NCBI RefSeq assembly: GCF_020181615.1
Contig: NZ_CP084029.1
Location: 1,859,297 to 1,923,296 of the forward strand
DNA from: [Mycobacterium] crassicus
GTDB lineage: Bacteria; Actinomycetota; Actinomycetes; Mycobacteriales; Mycobacteriaceae
Direction of reading: 5' to 3'
Length of the DNA: 64,000 nt
Below, piece by piece: positions 34,874 through 43,334 of the stretch; within the stretch, counting starts at the first letter, position 1; every line of letters starts with the position of its first letter. The translations under genes were made by a program, and so were the position numbers. Under the pieces are notes generated by a model. That model was given only the letters and a program-made list of their open reading frames with translations. It did not search any database and had not been told where the DNA came from.

Positions 34874-36369
34874 AGCAGCAGCACATGACGACCTCGGTAG
34901 CCATCATCGGCGCCGGCTTCGCCGGTATCGGCGCCGCCATGCGCCTCAAAGATCAGGGCATCACCGACTTCGTGATCCTCGAACGCGATTCGCGGGTCGG
35001 GGGCACCTGGCGGGACAACACCTATCCCGGTGCGGAATGCGACATTCCGTCGCGGCTGTACTCCTACAGTTTTGCGCGCAACCCGGAGTGGTCACAGACC
35101 TATTCGGGCAGTGCGGAGATCCTCGGATACATCGACGGCATGGTCGAGTCCGCCGGAATCGCAGCTCATATCCGGTTCGAACACAATGTGACCGGTGTCG
35201 AGTACGACGCCGAGGCAGGGGAGTGGACCGTCGGCCTTTCCGGCCGGGAGCCGCTACGGGCCCGCGCCGTGATCGTGGCCTCCGGCCCGCTGGCCAATCA
35301 CAGCTTCCCGAACATCCCGGGTATCGAGACCTACGAGGGACACAAGATCCACAGTGCCCGTTGGGATCACGACTACGACTTCGCCGGCAAAAAGGTCGCC
35401 GTCATCGGCACCGGATCCAGTGGTGTGCAGATCATCCCGGAACTGGTCAAGGTCGCCAAGTCGGTCAAGGTGTTCCAGCGGACACCGGGCTGGGTGTTGC
35501 CGAAGCTCAACACGTCGACCGGCGATCGGCTCAAGCAGATCTACAAGCACGTACCGCTGGCCGAGAAGCTGATGCGGTCCGCCTGGTACTGGGGGCACGA
35601 GTCGGTCGCCCTCGGCGTGGTGTGGGACACCCCGCTCACCCGCCTGGTGGAAGCTCTCAGTACCGCCAACCTGCGTCTGCAGGTCAAGGATCCCTGGATG
35701 CGTCGCCAGCTGACACCGGACTTCTCGGCCGGCTGCAAGCGACTGCTGATGACCAGCGACTACTACCCGGCGCTACAGGCGGACAACTGCACCCTGGTGA
35801 CCTGGCCCATCGCCAGGCTGTCCCCCAAGGGAATCCGCACCGTCGAGGGTATCGAGCATCAGTTCGACGCCATCGTGTTCGCCACCGGCTTCGAGGTGTC
35901 CAAGGCAGGCACCCCCTTCCCGGTCACCGGACTCGAGGGCCGCGACCTGGCGTCGGAGTGGAGCCGCGGCGCCTACGCCTATCGCAGTGTGGCGGTATCG
36001 GGTTATCCGAACCTGTACTTCACCTTCGGTCCGAACTCGGGGCCCGGCCACAACTCGGCGCTGGTCTACATGGAAGCCCAGATCGACTACATCGCCGAGG
36101 CGATTGCCAAGCTGCTGCAGTTCGGGTGGAAGTCGCTCGACGTGCGGCCCGAGGTTCAGGCCCGCTACAACCGGGACATCCAGCGGCGCCTGCAGTCCAC
36201 CACGTGGAACTCCGGGTGCCAGAGTTGGTATCTGACCGAAGACGGCTTCAACGCCACCATGTTCCCGGGATTCGCCACCCAGTATGTCAACCAGCTCAAG
36301 ACAGTGGATCTGCACGACTTCACGATCACCGAGGCGACGACGGTCGGTGACCCCGTGCTGACTGCCTAG
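34870..36369 (+). CDS. Flavin monooxygenase, Baeyer-Villiger type
   Basis: The 499-residue protein has the FAD-binding G-A-G-F-A-G (14-19), a second Rossmann motif G-T-G-S-S-G (180-185) for NADPH and, between them, the Baeyer-Villiger fingerprint as Y-E-G-H-K-I-H-S-A-R-W-D-H-D (155-168; consensus F-x-G-x-x-x-H-x-x-x-W). It should insert oxygen next to a ketone carbonyl to make an ester, using NADPH and O2, as proposed for EthA and MymA. The GTG at 34870 overlaps the upstream stop (GTGA); the ATG at 34885 is an equally good start. The surrounding esterase and SDR genes fit an alcohol-ketone-ester-acid route. Confidence 0.88.
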   Translation: MKQQHMTTSVAIIGAGFAGIGAAMRLKDQGITDFVILERDSRVGGTWRDNTYPGAECDIPSRLYSYSFARNPEWSQTYSGSAEILGYIDGMVESAGIAAHIRFEHNVTGVEYDAEAGEWTVGLSGREPLRARAVIVASGPLANHSFPNIPGIETYEGHKIHSARWDHDYDFAGKKVAVIGTGSSGVQIIPELVKVAKSVKVFQRTPGWVLPKLNTSTGDRLKQIYKHVPLAEKLMRSAWYWGHESVALGVVWDTPLTRLVEALSTANLRLQVKDPWMRRQLTPDFSAGCKRLLMTSDYYPALQADNCTLVTWPIARLSPKGIRTVEGIEHQFDAIVFATGFEVSKAGTPFPVTGLEGRDLASEWSRGAYAYRSVAVSGYPNLYFTFGPNSGPGHNSALVYMEAQIDYIAEAIAKLLQFGWKSLDVRPEVQARYNRDIQRRLQSTTWNSGCQSWYLTEDGFNATMFPGFATQYVNQLKTVDLHDFTITEATTVGDPVLTA

Positions 36370-36379
36370 GATTGCGCTG

Positions 36380-37123
36380 GTGACCGAGTACCGGATCGAC
36401 GACCTCGCGCGGGAGGCGGGCACGACCACTCGGAACGTGCGCGTCTACCAGGAGAGCGGCCTGCTGCCCCGGCCGCAGCGCCGGGGCCGGGTGGCCATCT
36501 ACACCGACCGGCACCTGCGTCAGCTGCAGGCGATAATCCGTTTGCTCAGCGAAGGTTTCACGGTCAAGCACATCCTGAAGTTCCTGGCCGGGCTGCAGCG
36601 CGGGGAGGCGCTGGTCGAGGTGCTGGATCTGTCCGACCTGGGCGAGTTGGTGACCGCGCCGTGGTCGAGTCCGATACCGCAGACCATGACCCGGGAACAG
36701 CTGGAGGCGCGACTGGGCCGGCTCGACGCCGCGATGCTGCGCCGATTGACCACCAGCGGAGTCATCGAGGCGACCGACACCGACAACGTCTACCGGGTGA
36801 CCGATGCGCCTCAGATCGAGGACTTCGCCACCTTGATCGCACGCGGGATGCCCTTGGCGGTGCTGCTGAAGACGGTGACCGCCGTCGACAAGAAGCTGGA
36901 CGAGGCGGCCGGCTTGCTGACCCGCAGCGGACACGCCGAGGTGGTCCGGCAGCGCGGGCCTGGATGGTTACCGGCCACAGAGGACGAACTGAGCTGGGCC
37001 GCCGACCTGGTCGGCGCCATGCGCCGGGTGGCGAGGCGGTCGGCGCACGCGAGCCTGGACCGTGCGTTCGACGCGGCGGTGCGCGCCGAGTTGCGGGAGT
37101 ACCGGCAGGCGGGCCAGGTTTGA
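36380..37123 (+). CDS. MerR-family regulator
   Basis: A 247-residue protein with an N-terminal MerR winged helix (about 1-75): Y-R-I-D-D-L-A-R-E-A-G, T-T-R-N-V-R-V-Y-Q-E-S-G-L-L-P-x-P and R-R-G-R-V-A-I-Y. The start is GTG, 10 bases after the monooxygenase stop, so it is within the run. The C-terminal 170 residues are helical without metal-binding cysteines, suggesting an organic ligand. It is the obvious candidate regulator of the monooxygenase run. Confidence 0.87.
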   Translation: MTEYRIDDLAREAGTTTRNVRVYQESGLLPRPQRRGRVAIYTDRHLRQLQAIIRLLSEGFTVKHILKFLAGLQRGEALVEVLDLSDLGELVTAPWSSPIPQTMTREQLEARLGRLDAAMLRRLTTSGVIEATDTDNVYRVTDAPQIEDFATLIARGMPLAVLLKTVTAVDKKLDEAAGLLTRSGHAEVVRQRGPGWLPATEDELSWAADLVGAMRRVARRSAHASLDRAFDAAVRAELREYRQAGQV

Positions 37124-37154
37124 CGGCGGTAGTGGCTCGGGTACTGCGAAACCC

Positions 37155-37469
37155 ATGTCTGACATCACCGAACCGCATCGCGCACTGCTAGACCGCATTC
37201 TCGGCGGCGACGCGACGGCGCCGCTGAAAATGCGCCGCGCCGCCTTCGACAACACCGGGCTCGACGAACCGATGGCCACCTTGATCGACAAGGTCGCCCA
37301 CCGCTCCTACCGGGTGACCGACGAGGACATCGCCGCTTCCCGCGCCGCCGGCCTGAGCGAAGACCAGATCTTCGAGATCGTGGTGTGCGCCGCGGTCGGC
37401 CAGGCGACCCGGCAGTACACCGGCGCGATGGACGTCCTGGCCGGCCTCGCTGAAGGCCAGGAACGATGA
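37155..37469 (+). CDS. Carboxymuconolactone-decarboxylase-like small protein without C-x-x-C
   Basis: A 104-residue helical protein with CMD-like segments (L-I-D-K-V-A-H-R-S-Y, G-L-S-E-D-Q-I-F-E-I-V-V-C-A-A-V-G). It has a single cysteine and no C-x-x-C pair, unlike its neighbour. Its stop overlaps the start of the next CMD-like gene (ATGA), so the two proteins may form a mixed complex in which only the partner carries the redox cysteines. Confidence 0.68.
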   Translation: MSDITEPHRALLDRILGGDATAPLKMRRAAFDNTGLDEPMATLIDKVAHRSYRVTDEDIAASRAAGLSEDQIFEIVVCAAVGQATRQYTGAMDVLAGLAEGQER

Positions 37470-38041
37470 GGCTCGCGATTCTCGACCACGGACACCGCCT
37501 GGGCACCAAGGCCCTGTTGGGGATGATCCGGCTGGTGTCGCGCCAGCCCGTCGTGGATGCGGTGAAGCTGGCGTTCTACCGGCCGGAGTTCTACGGCGGC
37601 GGTCCGCTCACGAACGAGGCGATGCGCGGGCCGTCGGCGTGGTCGATCGGGGAGCGGGAACTGATGGCCGCGTACGTGTCCAAGGTGAACGCCTGCCCGT
37701 TCTGCATCGCCGCGCATACCGCCACCTCCAACCTCTGCTACGGCGATGACGCGACAGCTGCCGCCACACTCGCCGATCTGGAGACCGCCCCGATCGCCGA
37801 ACCGCTGCGGACGACGCTTCGCCTGCTCGGCAAGCTCGCCCGGGAGCACCGCGTCGGCGCCGAGGACGTGCGGGCGGTACTGGCCGGCGGCGTCACTCCC
37901 GAACAGATCGAAGACGCGTTGGCGGTGAGCCTGGTGTTCAACATCACCGACCGATTGGCCAACGCCTTCGGCTTCGAGGTGGCCGGTCCGGAGGCGATGG
38001 CGGCCGGTGCCCGCCATCTGGTGAAGCGTGGCTACGGCTGA
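37466..38041 (+). CDS. AhpD-like CMD-family protein with C-P-F-C
   Basis: This 191-residue protein carries the AhpD-type motif N-A-C-P-F-C-I-A-A-H (about residues 74-83) with the two redox cysteines and the following His. Preceding S-I-G-E-R-E-L-M-A-A-Y-V-S-K-V-N is also typical. It should be a thiol-dependent peroxidase-like or related enzyme. It is translationally coupled to the preceding small CMD protein by a four-base overlap. Confidence 0.82.
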   Translation: MRLAILDHGHRLGTKALLGMIRLVSRQPVVDAVKLAFYRPEFYGGGPLTNEAMRGPSAWSIGERELMAAYVSKVNACPFCIAAHTATSNLCYGDDATAAATLADLETAPIAEPLRTTLRLLGKLAREHRVGAEDVRAVLAGGVTPEQIEDALAVSLVFNITDRLANAFGFEVAGPEAMAAGARHLVKRGYG

Positions 38042-38065
38042 CAACCGGACTAGAATCTTGAGTTC

Positions 38066-38785
38066 ATGGCCATCCGGCGGGCGGTGCTGGTCATAGCCGA
38101 CATCGGCGGCTACACCGCCTACATGAACTGGGCGCGGAGCGATCTGGTGCACGCCCAGCTGGCGGTGGCCACGCTTCTGGAGTCGGTCATCGACGCCGCC
38201 AAGGGAATGAAGCTGGCGAAGCTCGAGGGTGACGCCGCCTTCTTCTGGGCCCCCGACGGTGATGCCCAGATGTTGGTCAGCGAGCGGTTGTCGCGGATGC
38301 ATCAAGCATTCCTGGACAAGCGGGCGCGGATCGAGAACAGCCGCAAGTGTCCCTGCGGGCCCTGTGAGCAACTGAAGAACCTGTCGCTCAAGTTCGTCGC
38401 GCACCAGGGTGAGGTGGCCGAGCAGAAGGTGAAGCGGCACACCGAACTCGCCGGTGTCGACGTCATTCTGGTGCACCGGATGCTGAAGAACCGGGTGCCG
38501 GTGCCGGAATACGTGTTGATGACCGATGCCGTCGAGAAGTGTCTCGACGAGCCGATCCGTCGGCATTGCACCCGATTGGTGCACGATTTCGAAGGCCTCG
38601 GGCAAACCTCTACCTACTACCTGAACCTCATCGGTTCGTCAGCGCAACCGCCTGACAAGGCCCTGGGATTCGCCGGGAAGATGAAACTTCGCCTCAACGC
38701 GCTGCCGTTCGTGGTCGGCGCCAAGCAACCCTGTGTGGGCTTCCGCAGCCTGGACCGCGGCGCGGTCGAATCGGCCGCGGGGTAG
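38066..38785 (+). CDS. DUF2652 protein with degenerate nucleotidyl-cyclase fold
   Basis: The 239-residue protein aligns by eye with class III cyclase domains: [11 protein letters not shown] at the start, [15 protein letters not shown], and [11 protein letters not shown] where cyclases have the V-N-x-A-A-R-L segment. The catalytic Asn of that segment is Ile here, so cyclase activity is unlikely. A tight cysteine cluster C-P-C-G-P-C (about 94-99) interrupts the domain and could bind metal or form disulfides. It ends the run, 24 bases after the AhpD-like gene, and is convergent with a TetR gene. Confidence 0.75.
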   Translation: MAIRRAVLVIADIGGYTAYMNWARSDLVHAQLAVATLLESVIDAAKGMKLAKLEGDAAFFWAPDGDAQMLVSERLSRMHQAFLDKRARIENSRKCPCGPCEQLKNLSLKFVAHQGEVAEQKVKRHTELAGVDVILVHRMLKNRVPVPEYVLMTDAVEKCLDEPIRRHCTRLVHDFEGLGQTSTYYLNLIGSSAQPPDKALGFAGKMKLRLNALPFVVGAKQPCVGFRSLDRGAVESAAG

Positions 38786-38789
38786 GGGC

Positions 38790-39335
38790 TCAGCGATACA
38801 CCGGGCCGAGGAAGCGCTCCACCATGGTGCGTTGGGCAGCGGGATCGCTTAGCGGCCAACACCATAACGCCAGAAACACCCGGATCAGCCACTGCGCGGC
38901 CAAGGGGTCGTCGGCGTCGAGGCCCAGCATCTCCGCGGCGAACCCGGTGACCGCCGGGGAATCGGTGATCCAATCGCTGACCGGACCGGTGTGCATCGGG
39001 CGCATGTACTGCGCCAGGGGATCGGACTGCAGGCGCCGCAGAGCGACCAGGGTGGCAGTGACCACCCGCTCCGGTCCGCTGAGGTCTTCAATGGCCTCGC
39101 GCGCCGACGCCACGATGCGTGCCGCGTGAATGCCGACGACAGCGTCCCGGATTGCCGCCTTACCGCCGGCATGGCGGTAGATCGTCGCCGGCGAACAGTG
39201 CACCGCGGCCGCCAGATCCTCGATCGTGAAGGCCTCATACCCGCGGCGGGCGATGAGATCGGCTGCCGCGGCGTGGATCCGCTCGACGGCTGCGCTGCGA
39301 CGGTCCCCTCCCACCAGCCAGTCGGTGCGTGCCAT
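38790..39335 (-). CDS. TetR-family regulator
   Basis: A 181-residue TetR protein with helix-turn-helix at about 17-62 (A-A-A-D-L-I-A-R-R-G-Y-E-A-F, I-E-D-L-A-A-A-V-H-C-S-P-A-T-I-Y-R-H). The start at 39335 is set by AGGAAGGA seven bases upstream; the in-frame start at 39359 would lie before that site. It is divergent from the P450 gene at 39535, and the gap contains a palindrome, so it probably represses itself and perhaps the P450. Confidence 0.86.
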   Translation of the reverse strand: MARTDWLVGGDRRSAAVERIHAAAADLIARRGYEAFTIEDLAAAVHCSPATIYRHAGGKAAIRDAVVGIHAARIVASAREAIEDLSGPERVVTATLVALRRLQSDPLAQYMRPMHTGPVSDWITDSPAVTGFAAEMLGLDADDPLAAQWLIRVFLALWCWPLSDPAAQRTMVERFLGPVYR

Positions 39336-39387
39336 GGGTGTTCCTTCCTCCAAGCGCACGAAAGCAAGAATCGATCTTCTCGCAGGA

Positions 39388-39413
39388 TGAGAATATTCTG
39401 AGTGAAATTCTCA
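39388..39413. promoter_or_regulatory. Candidate TetR operator upstream of TetR/P450 pair
   Basis: TGAGAAT at 39388-39394 and ATTCTCA at 39407-39413 are perfect inverted arms. The left arm is also part of the perfect ten-base palindrome AGAATATTCT (39390-39399). The site is in an AT-richer stretch about 55-80 bases upstream of the TetR start and about 120 bases upstream of the P450 start, a normal place for a TetR operator. Confidence 0.5.
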
Positions 39414-39534
39414 CCACAAGGCGCTGGTAGTTCGCCGTGCCGGGTTTCGACGGCCGCCCGTACGGGTCTGACCTGCTCATCAACTTCCTGATAACCCGTT
39501 GACGGGGCGGCTGGAACGTCGTCAGCCTGACTCC

Positions 39535-40743
39535 ATGACGGTTGACCCGGCCCGGTTCTTCGGTGCGGACACGATTCAAGACCCGTACCCGCTGTATGAC
39601 CGGATGCGTTCACAGGCACCGGTACACAGGGTGGGAGATTCGGTGTTCTACGCCGTGTGCACCTGGGACGCCTTGGTCGAAGCCGTCGATCGAGTCGATG
39701 ATTTCTCCTCGAACCTCACCGCGACCATGGTTTACCACCCCGATGGCACCGTCACCCCGTTCGACATGGGCCCTCCCGGTGGGCCGATTCATACCCTGGC
39801 TACCGCTGACGACCCGGTGCACGCGCAGCATCGCAAGCTCCTGCTGCCGCATCTGTCGGCCAAACGCGTGCGCGCCATCGAGGAATTCGCTGCGCACACC
39901 GCCGACCGGTTGTGGGCGGAGAACCTGCGCGACGGCCATATTGAATGGCTGGGCGCGGTGGCCAATCGGCTACCCATGATGGTGGTTACCGAGCTGTTGG
40001 GACTTCCCGGCGACGACGTCGACAGACTCATCCGCCTCGGCTATGCCACAACCACGCTGCTGGACGGCATCGTCACCTCCGAACAGCTCGAAGCGGCCGG
40101 GATGTCGGCGATGGAGCTCTCCGGCTATGTGCTGGAGCATTTCGAAAAAGCTGATACAGCAACGGAGTCCGGTCTGATAGCCGAACTGGCCGCGCGCTGC
40201 GCTTCGGGAGAGCTGGGGCAGTTGCCCGCTTTGGCGATGATGCTGACCCTGTTCAGCGCTGCCGGCGAGTCGACGGCGTCACTACTGGGAAGCGCGGCAT
40301 GGATACTGTCCGACCGCCCCGATATTCAACGTCGACTACGCGAAAATCCTGAACTGCTGACCCCGTTCATCGAAGAGACGCTGCGCTTTGAATCACCGTT
40401 CCGCGGTCACTACCGGCACGTGTGGCGGGACACCACGTTGGCAGGCGTCGACGTGCCCGCCAACTCACGGCTGCTGCTGTTGTGGGGAGCGGCGAACCGC
40501 GACCCGCAGCAGGTCGCCGTGCCCGACGAGTTCTGCCTCGACCGCAGCAGCGCCAAGAATCACCTGGCGTTCGGCAGGGGTGTGCATTTCTGCGTCGGGG
40601 CCGCGCTGGCACGTCTGGAAGCACGGCTGGTACTGCGGATGCTGTTGGATCGCACCAACTGGATCGAGGCCGTCGACGTTGGTGAATGGCTGCCCAGCAT
40701 CCTGGTCCGCCGGCGGCGGCACCTGCGGCTCGCCGTCAGCTGA
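39535..40743 (+). CDS. Cytochrome P450
   Basis: This 402-residue soluble P450 is complete. The heme loop is F-G-R-G-V-H-F-C353-V-G; the I-helix oxygen-activation motif is A-G-E-S-T (243-247); the K-helix E-T-L-R (E281, R284) is present. It has no membrane anchor, as usual for bacterial P450s, and needs a ferredoxin and reductase that are not encoded nearby. The CYP family cannot be named from reading alone. It starts at 39535 and is divergent from a TetR gene. Confidence 0.92.
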   Translation: MTVDPARFFGADTIQDPYPLYDRMRSQAPVHRVGDSVFYAVCTWDALVEAVDRVDDFSSNLTATMVYHPDGTVTPFDMGPPGGPIHTLATADDPVHAQHRKLLLPHLSAKRVRAIEEFAAHTADRLWAENLRDGHIEWLGAVANRLPMMVVTELLGLPGDDVDRLIRLGYATTTLLDGIVTSEQLEAAGMSAMELSGYVLEHFEKADTATESGLIAELAARCASGELGQLPALAMMLTLFSAAGESTASLLGSAAWILSDRPDIQRRLRENPELLTPFIEETLRFESPFRGHYRHVWRDTTLAGVDVPANSRLLLLWGAANRDPQQVAVPDEFCLDRSSAKNHLAFGRGVHFCVGAALARLEARLVLRMLLDRTNWIEAVDVGEWLPSILVRRRRHLRLAVS

Positions 40744-40786
40744 CCCGGCTCCTTCGAGGCGGGCCACCAGCGGGCGGTAATCGCAG

Positions 40787-41473
40787 CTACAGCCTTGCGG
40801 CGACGAAGTCAGCTGCTTGGCTGACCATGCCTGACGAGACATAAGCGCTGGCCAGGTGTTGAGGCCAGTTCTCTTCCCAGGTGTTCGGGTCGGCGGGGTT
40901 GCAGACCGGGTCGGCGCCATGACACTGCTCGATGGTCCGATCGTTGTAGACCGGGCTGAAGTTCGTGATGGGGCCGACCCATTGACTTCCGTTGCCGAAC
41001 AACGCAACCGCGGCGATGTGCTCATCGGCGCCCGGTGGCAGAGGATTGGTGAAGCCCCATGCCTGGAACGGCACCGCAAGCACCACATCGGTGACTGCGG
41101 CGCCCAGCGAGTAGCCCCCCGGCACGATCCGGGTGTTCGGGCAGCCGTTGATCGTGTTCTGGATGTGGGCACTCATGTCGTTGGCGCCCTGGTCGATCTG
41201 ATTGTCAGCGGGGTAATTCACCGCATACACACTGACGTATTTGGAGGTCTTGGAGCGCAATGCGCTGACGAACGCGTTGCCGACCGCGCCTACCCCGGGC
41301 GATTCCAGACGCCCTCGGGCGAATACCACTTCGACGTCGGGGCAGGCCGCGCTGGCCGGGGCAACAGCACCGGGCGCCCCGGCGGGAATCACGACGGGGG
41401 CGGTCAGCAAGACTGCCGCCAGCACAGTGCCTCGACTTGTGAGTCTCAATCGGCGGGCCGAGGAATTGCTCAC
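40787..41473 (-). CDS. Secreted cutinase-family esterase
   Basis: The GTG at 41473 gives 228 residues with a signal peptide ending near A-S-A-A (about residue 43). The mature enzyme starts with C-P-D-V-E-V-V-F-A-R-G and has the nucleophile motif G-Y-S-L-G, an Asp in C-H-G-A-D-P-V-C and a C-terminal catalytic His in Q-H-L-A-S-A-Y. Cysteines flanking the domain and the Asp give the two standard cutinase disulfides. Mycobacterial cutinases are lipid or polyester esterases. A longer GTG start at 41533 is possible. It is convergent with the P450. Confidence 0.88.
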   Translation of the reverse strand: MSNSSARRLRLTSRGTVLAAVLLTAPVVIPAGAPGAVAPASAACPDVEVVFARGRLESPGVGAVGNAFVSALRSKTSKYVSVYAVNYPADNQIDQGANDMSAHIQNTINGCPNTRIVPGGYSLGAAVTDVVLAVPFQAWGFTNPLPPGADEHIAAVALFGNGSQWVGPITNFSPVYNDRTIEQCHGADPVCNPADPNTWEENWPQHLASAYVSSGMVSQAADFVAARL

Positions 41474-41560
41474 GGAGTGGATCGTAGTGGTCCGCAGCCC
41501 CCTTGTCGCCCCGGCCCGGAACCGGGTCAACACACTGCGTCGACGGCCGTCGGCTGGGCG

Positions 41561-42193
41561 TCAGCCCATTCGGGACTGTTCGAGGTATGCCGCGAGCGCA
41601 TTGGTCAGGCCGCGGCGGGCCTCGTCGAGATCGGCGTACGAGCCCAGCTGACGCTCCGAGACCAGTCCGCGCATCGCGCCCGGGATGAGCGCGGCCACCT
41701 CCCGCACCCGCTGCGGGTCTACGCCGAGATCGGCGAACGCGTTATGGCAGGTCTGCAGCCAGCTTCTGCCCCAGGAGAACAACTCGGCGGCGGTGCGCGG
41801 ATACATGCGCTCGAGCTCGAGGTGATCGCGGGGGAGCGCAGCCCGCAGGTTCTCGATTGCGCGGGAATCCTGGGACGCCAGCCCGTCATAGAGCGTGTCG
41901 ATGATCGCCGCAACCCGGTCCCGCAGCGGCGCATCCGATTTCACGCCGGCGAACGCCGACATCGCCGCGTCGCGGCGCTCGGCGGTGCGGTGCAGCACCG
42001 CCGCCCAGAAGCCGTCGACGTCGCCGAATTGGTACTGCACCGCGCCCCAGGTGGCACCGCTCTCCCTGGCGATCCGGCTTGCCGACACCGCGCCCGGGTC
42101 GCCGGTGGCCAGTGAGCGCACCGCCGCATCCAGCATCGCCTCGCGGGTCGCCTGACCCCGTTTGTTGCTGCGCCGCGACGCCGGTTGAGTCAT
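41561..42193 (-). CDS. TetR-family regulator
   Basis: A 210-residue TetR protein: helix-turn-helix at about 18-62 (A-M-L-D-A-A-V-R-S-L, A-S-R-I-A-R-E-S-G-A-T-W-G-A-V-Q-Y-Q-F). It is divergent from the Rieske/dehydrogenase pair across 106 bases containing an inverted repeat and is the likely repressor of that pair. Confidence 0.87.
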   Translation of the reverse strand: MTQPASRRSNKRGQATREAMLDAAVRSLATGDPGAVSASRIARESGATWGAVQYQFGDVDGFWAAVLHRTAERRDAAMSAFAGVKSDAPLRDRVAAIIDTLYDGLASQDSRAIENLRAALPRDHLELERMYPRTAAELFSWGRSWLQTCHNAFADLGVDPQRVREVAALIPGAMRGLVSERQLGSYADLDEARRGLTNALAAYLEQSRMG

Positions 42194-42215
42194 CCCCGGA
42201 AGCCTAGCAATTTTT

Positions 42216-42233
42216 TCATAGCACCCCCTATGA
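42216..42233. promoter_or_regulatory. Inverted repeat, candidate TetR operator at the Rieske operon
   Basis: TCATAG (42216-42221) and CTATGA (42228-42233) are perfect inverted arms around a six-base spacer. They sit 23 bases upstream of the TetR start and 67 bases upstream of the Rieske oxygenase start, in an otherwise AT-rich stretch. This suits a shared operator for both directions. Confidence 0.5.
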
Positions 42234-42299
42234 TTCGGGGATCGGGCGAACTATGCTGCCGGAATCGGTCCCGTCAACACCACCGAGAGGACGCGCCGA

Positions 42300-43334
42300 A
42301 TGGCCAAACCGCCGCTGTCGATGAAGCCGACCGGCTGGTTCCAGGTCGCCTGGTCCGACGAGATCGGGATCGGCGACGTGCACACCATGAAGTACTTCGG
42401 CCAGGAGATGGTCGCCTGGCGCGCCGAGTCCGGTCAGCTCACCGTGATGAACGCCTACTGCGAGCACCTCGGTGCGCACCTGGGCTACGGCGGCACGGTC
42501 CACGGCGAGGTGCTGCAGTGCCCGTTTCACGGCTGGCAGTGGAATGCCCAGGGCCGCAACGTCTGTATCCCGTATCAGGACAAACCCAATCGCGGCCGGC
42601 GCATCGGCACCTATCCCGTCGTCGAACGCAACGAATCGGTCTACATCTGGCACGACGCACACGGCCGCCAGCCGTACTTCGACCCGCCCGATGTGTTCGC
42701 CGGCTTCGACGACCGCAGCGCCGCGGACTACTACCCGCAGCAGCGGCTGTACCGGCCAACCCTGGAACTGCACCCGCAGTACGTCCTGGAGAACGGCGTG
42801 GACTTCGCCCACTTCAAGTACGTGCACCGCACCCCGATCGTGCCGGTCTTCACCCGCCACGACTTCGCCGAACCGGTGTCCTACGTCGACTTCACCATCA
42901 CCTTCGAAGGCGATGACGGCCAGAAGATCGAAGACGTCAACAGCGGGGTGGAGGCCATCAACGGCGGCTTGGGCATTGCGGTGACCAAGAGCTGGGGCAT
43001 GATCGACAACCGCACCATCTCGGCGATCACCCCTGTCGACGACTCCACCTCCGATGTCCGGTTCATGGTCTACATCGGCCGCACACCGGGCGGCGATCCC
43101 GCCCGCGCCGAAGCCCGGGCCGCCGAATTCGGGCGTGAGGTGATCCGCCAGTTCGAGCAGGACATCCACATCTGGTCCCATCAGCGCTATTCGGATCCGC
43201 CGGCCCTGGCAACCGCTGAATACGAGGGTTTCACCGCAATCCGCCAGTGGGCCAAACAGTTCTATCCCGACGGTATCGGAGGCAGCGCCGCCGAGGTCGC
43301 TGAACTCACTGCCCAGAAAGGCTCACCCGCATGA
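42300..43334 (+). CDS. Rieske non-heme iron oxygenase, terminal component (KshA-like)
   Basis: A 344-residue oxygenase with Rieske ligands C54-x-H56 and C74-x-x-H77 and a mononuclear iron site suggested by D168, H171 and H176 in V-D-F-A-H-F-K-Y-V-H. The layout resembles 3-ketosteroid 9-alpha-hydroxylase KshA, but the protein is shorter than the KshA I remember (386 residues) and the substrate is not shown. It needs a reductase partner not present here. GAGAGGA lies ten bases before the ATG. Its stop overlaps the start of the dehydrogenase (ATGA). Confidence 0.88.
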   Translation: MAKPPLSMKPTGWFQVAWSDEIGIGDVHTMKYFGQEMVAWRAESGQLTVMNAYCEHLGAHLGYGGTVHGEVLQCPFHGWQWNAQGRNVCIPYQDKPNRGRRIGTYPVVERNESVYIWHDAHGRQPYFDPPDVFAGFDDRSAADYYPQQRLYRPTLELHPQYVLENGVDFAHFKYVHRTPIVPVFTRHDFAEPVSYVDFTITFEGDDGQKIEDVNSGVEAINGGLGIAVTKSWGMIDNRTISAITPVDDSTSDVRFMVYIGRTPGGDPARAEARAAEFGREVIRQFEQDIHIWSHQRYSDPPALATAEYEGFTAIRQWAKQFYPDGIGGSAAEVAELTAQKGSPA

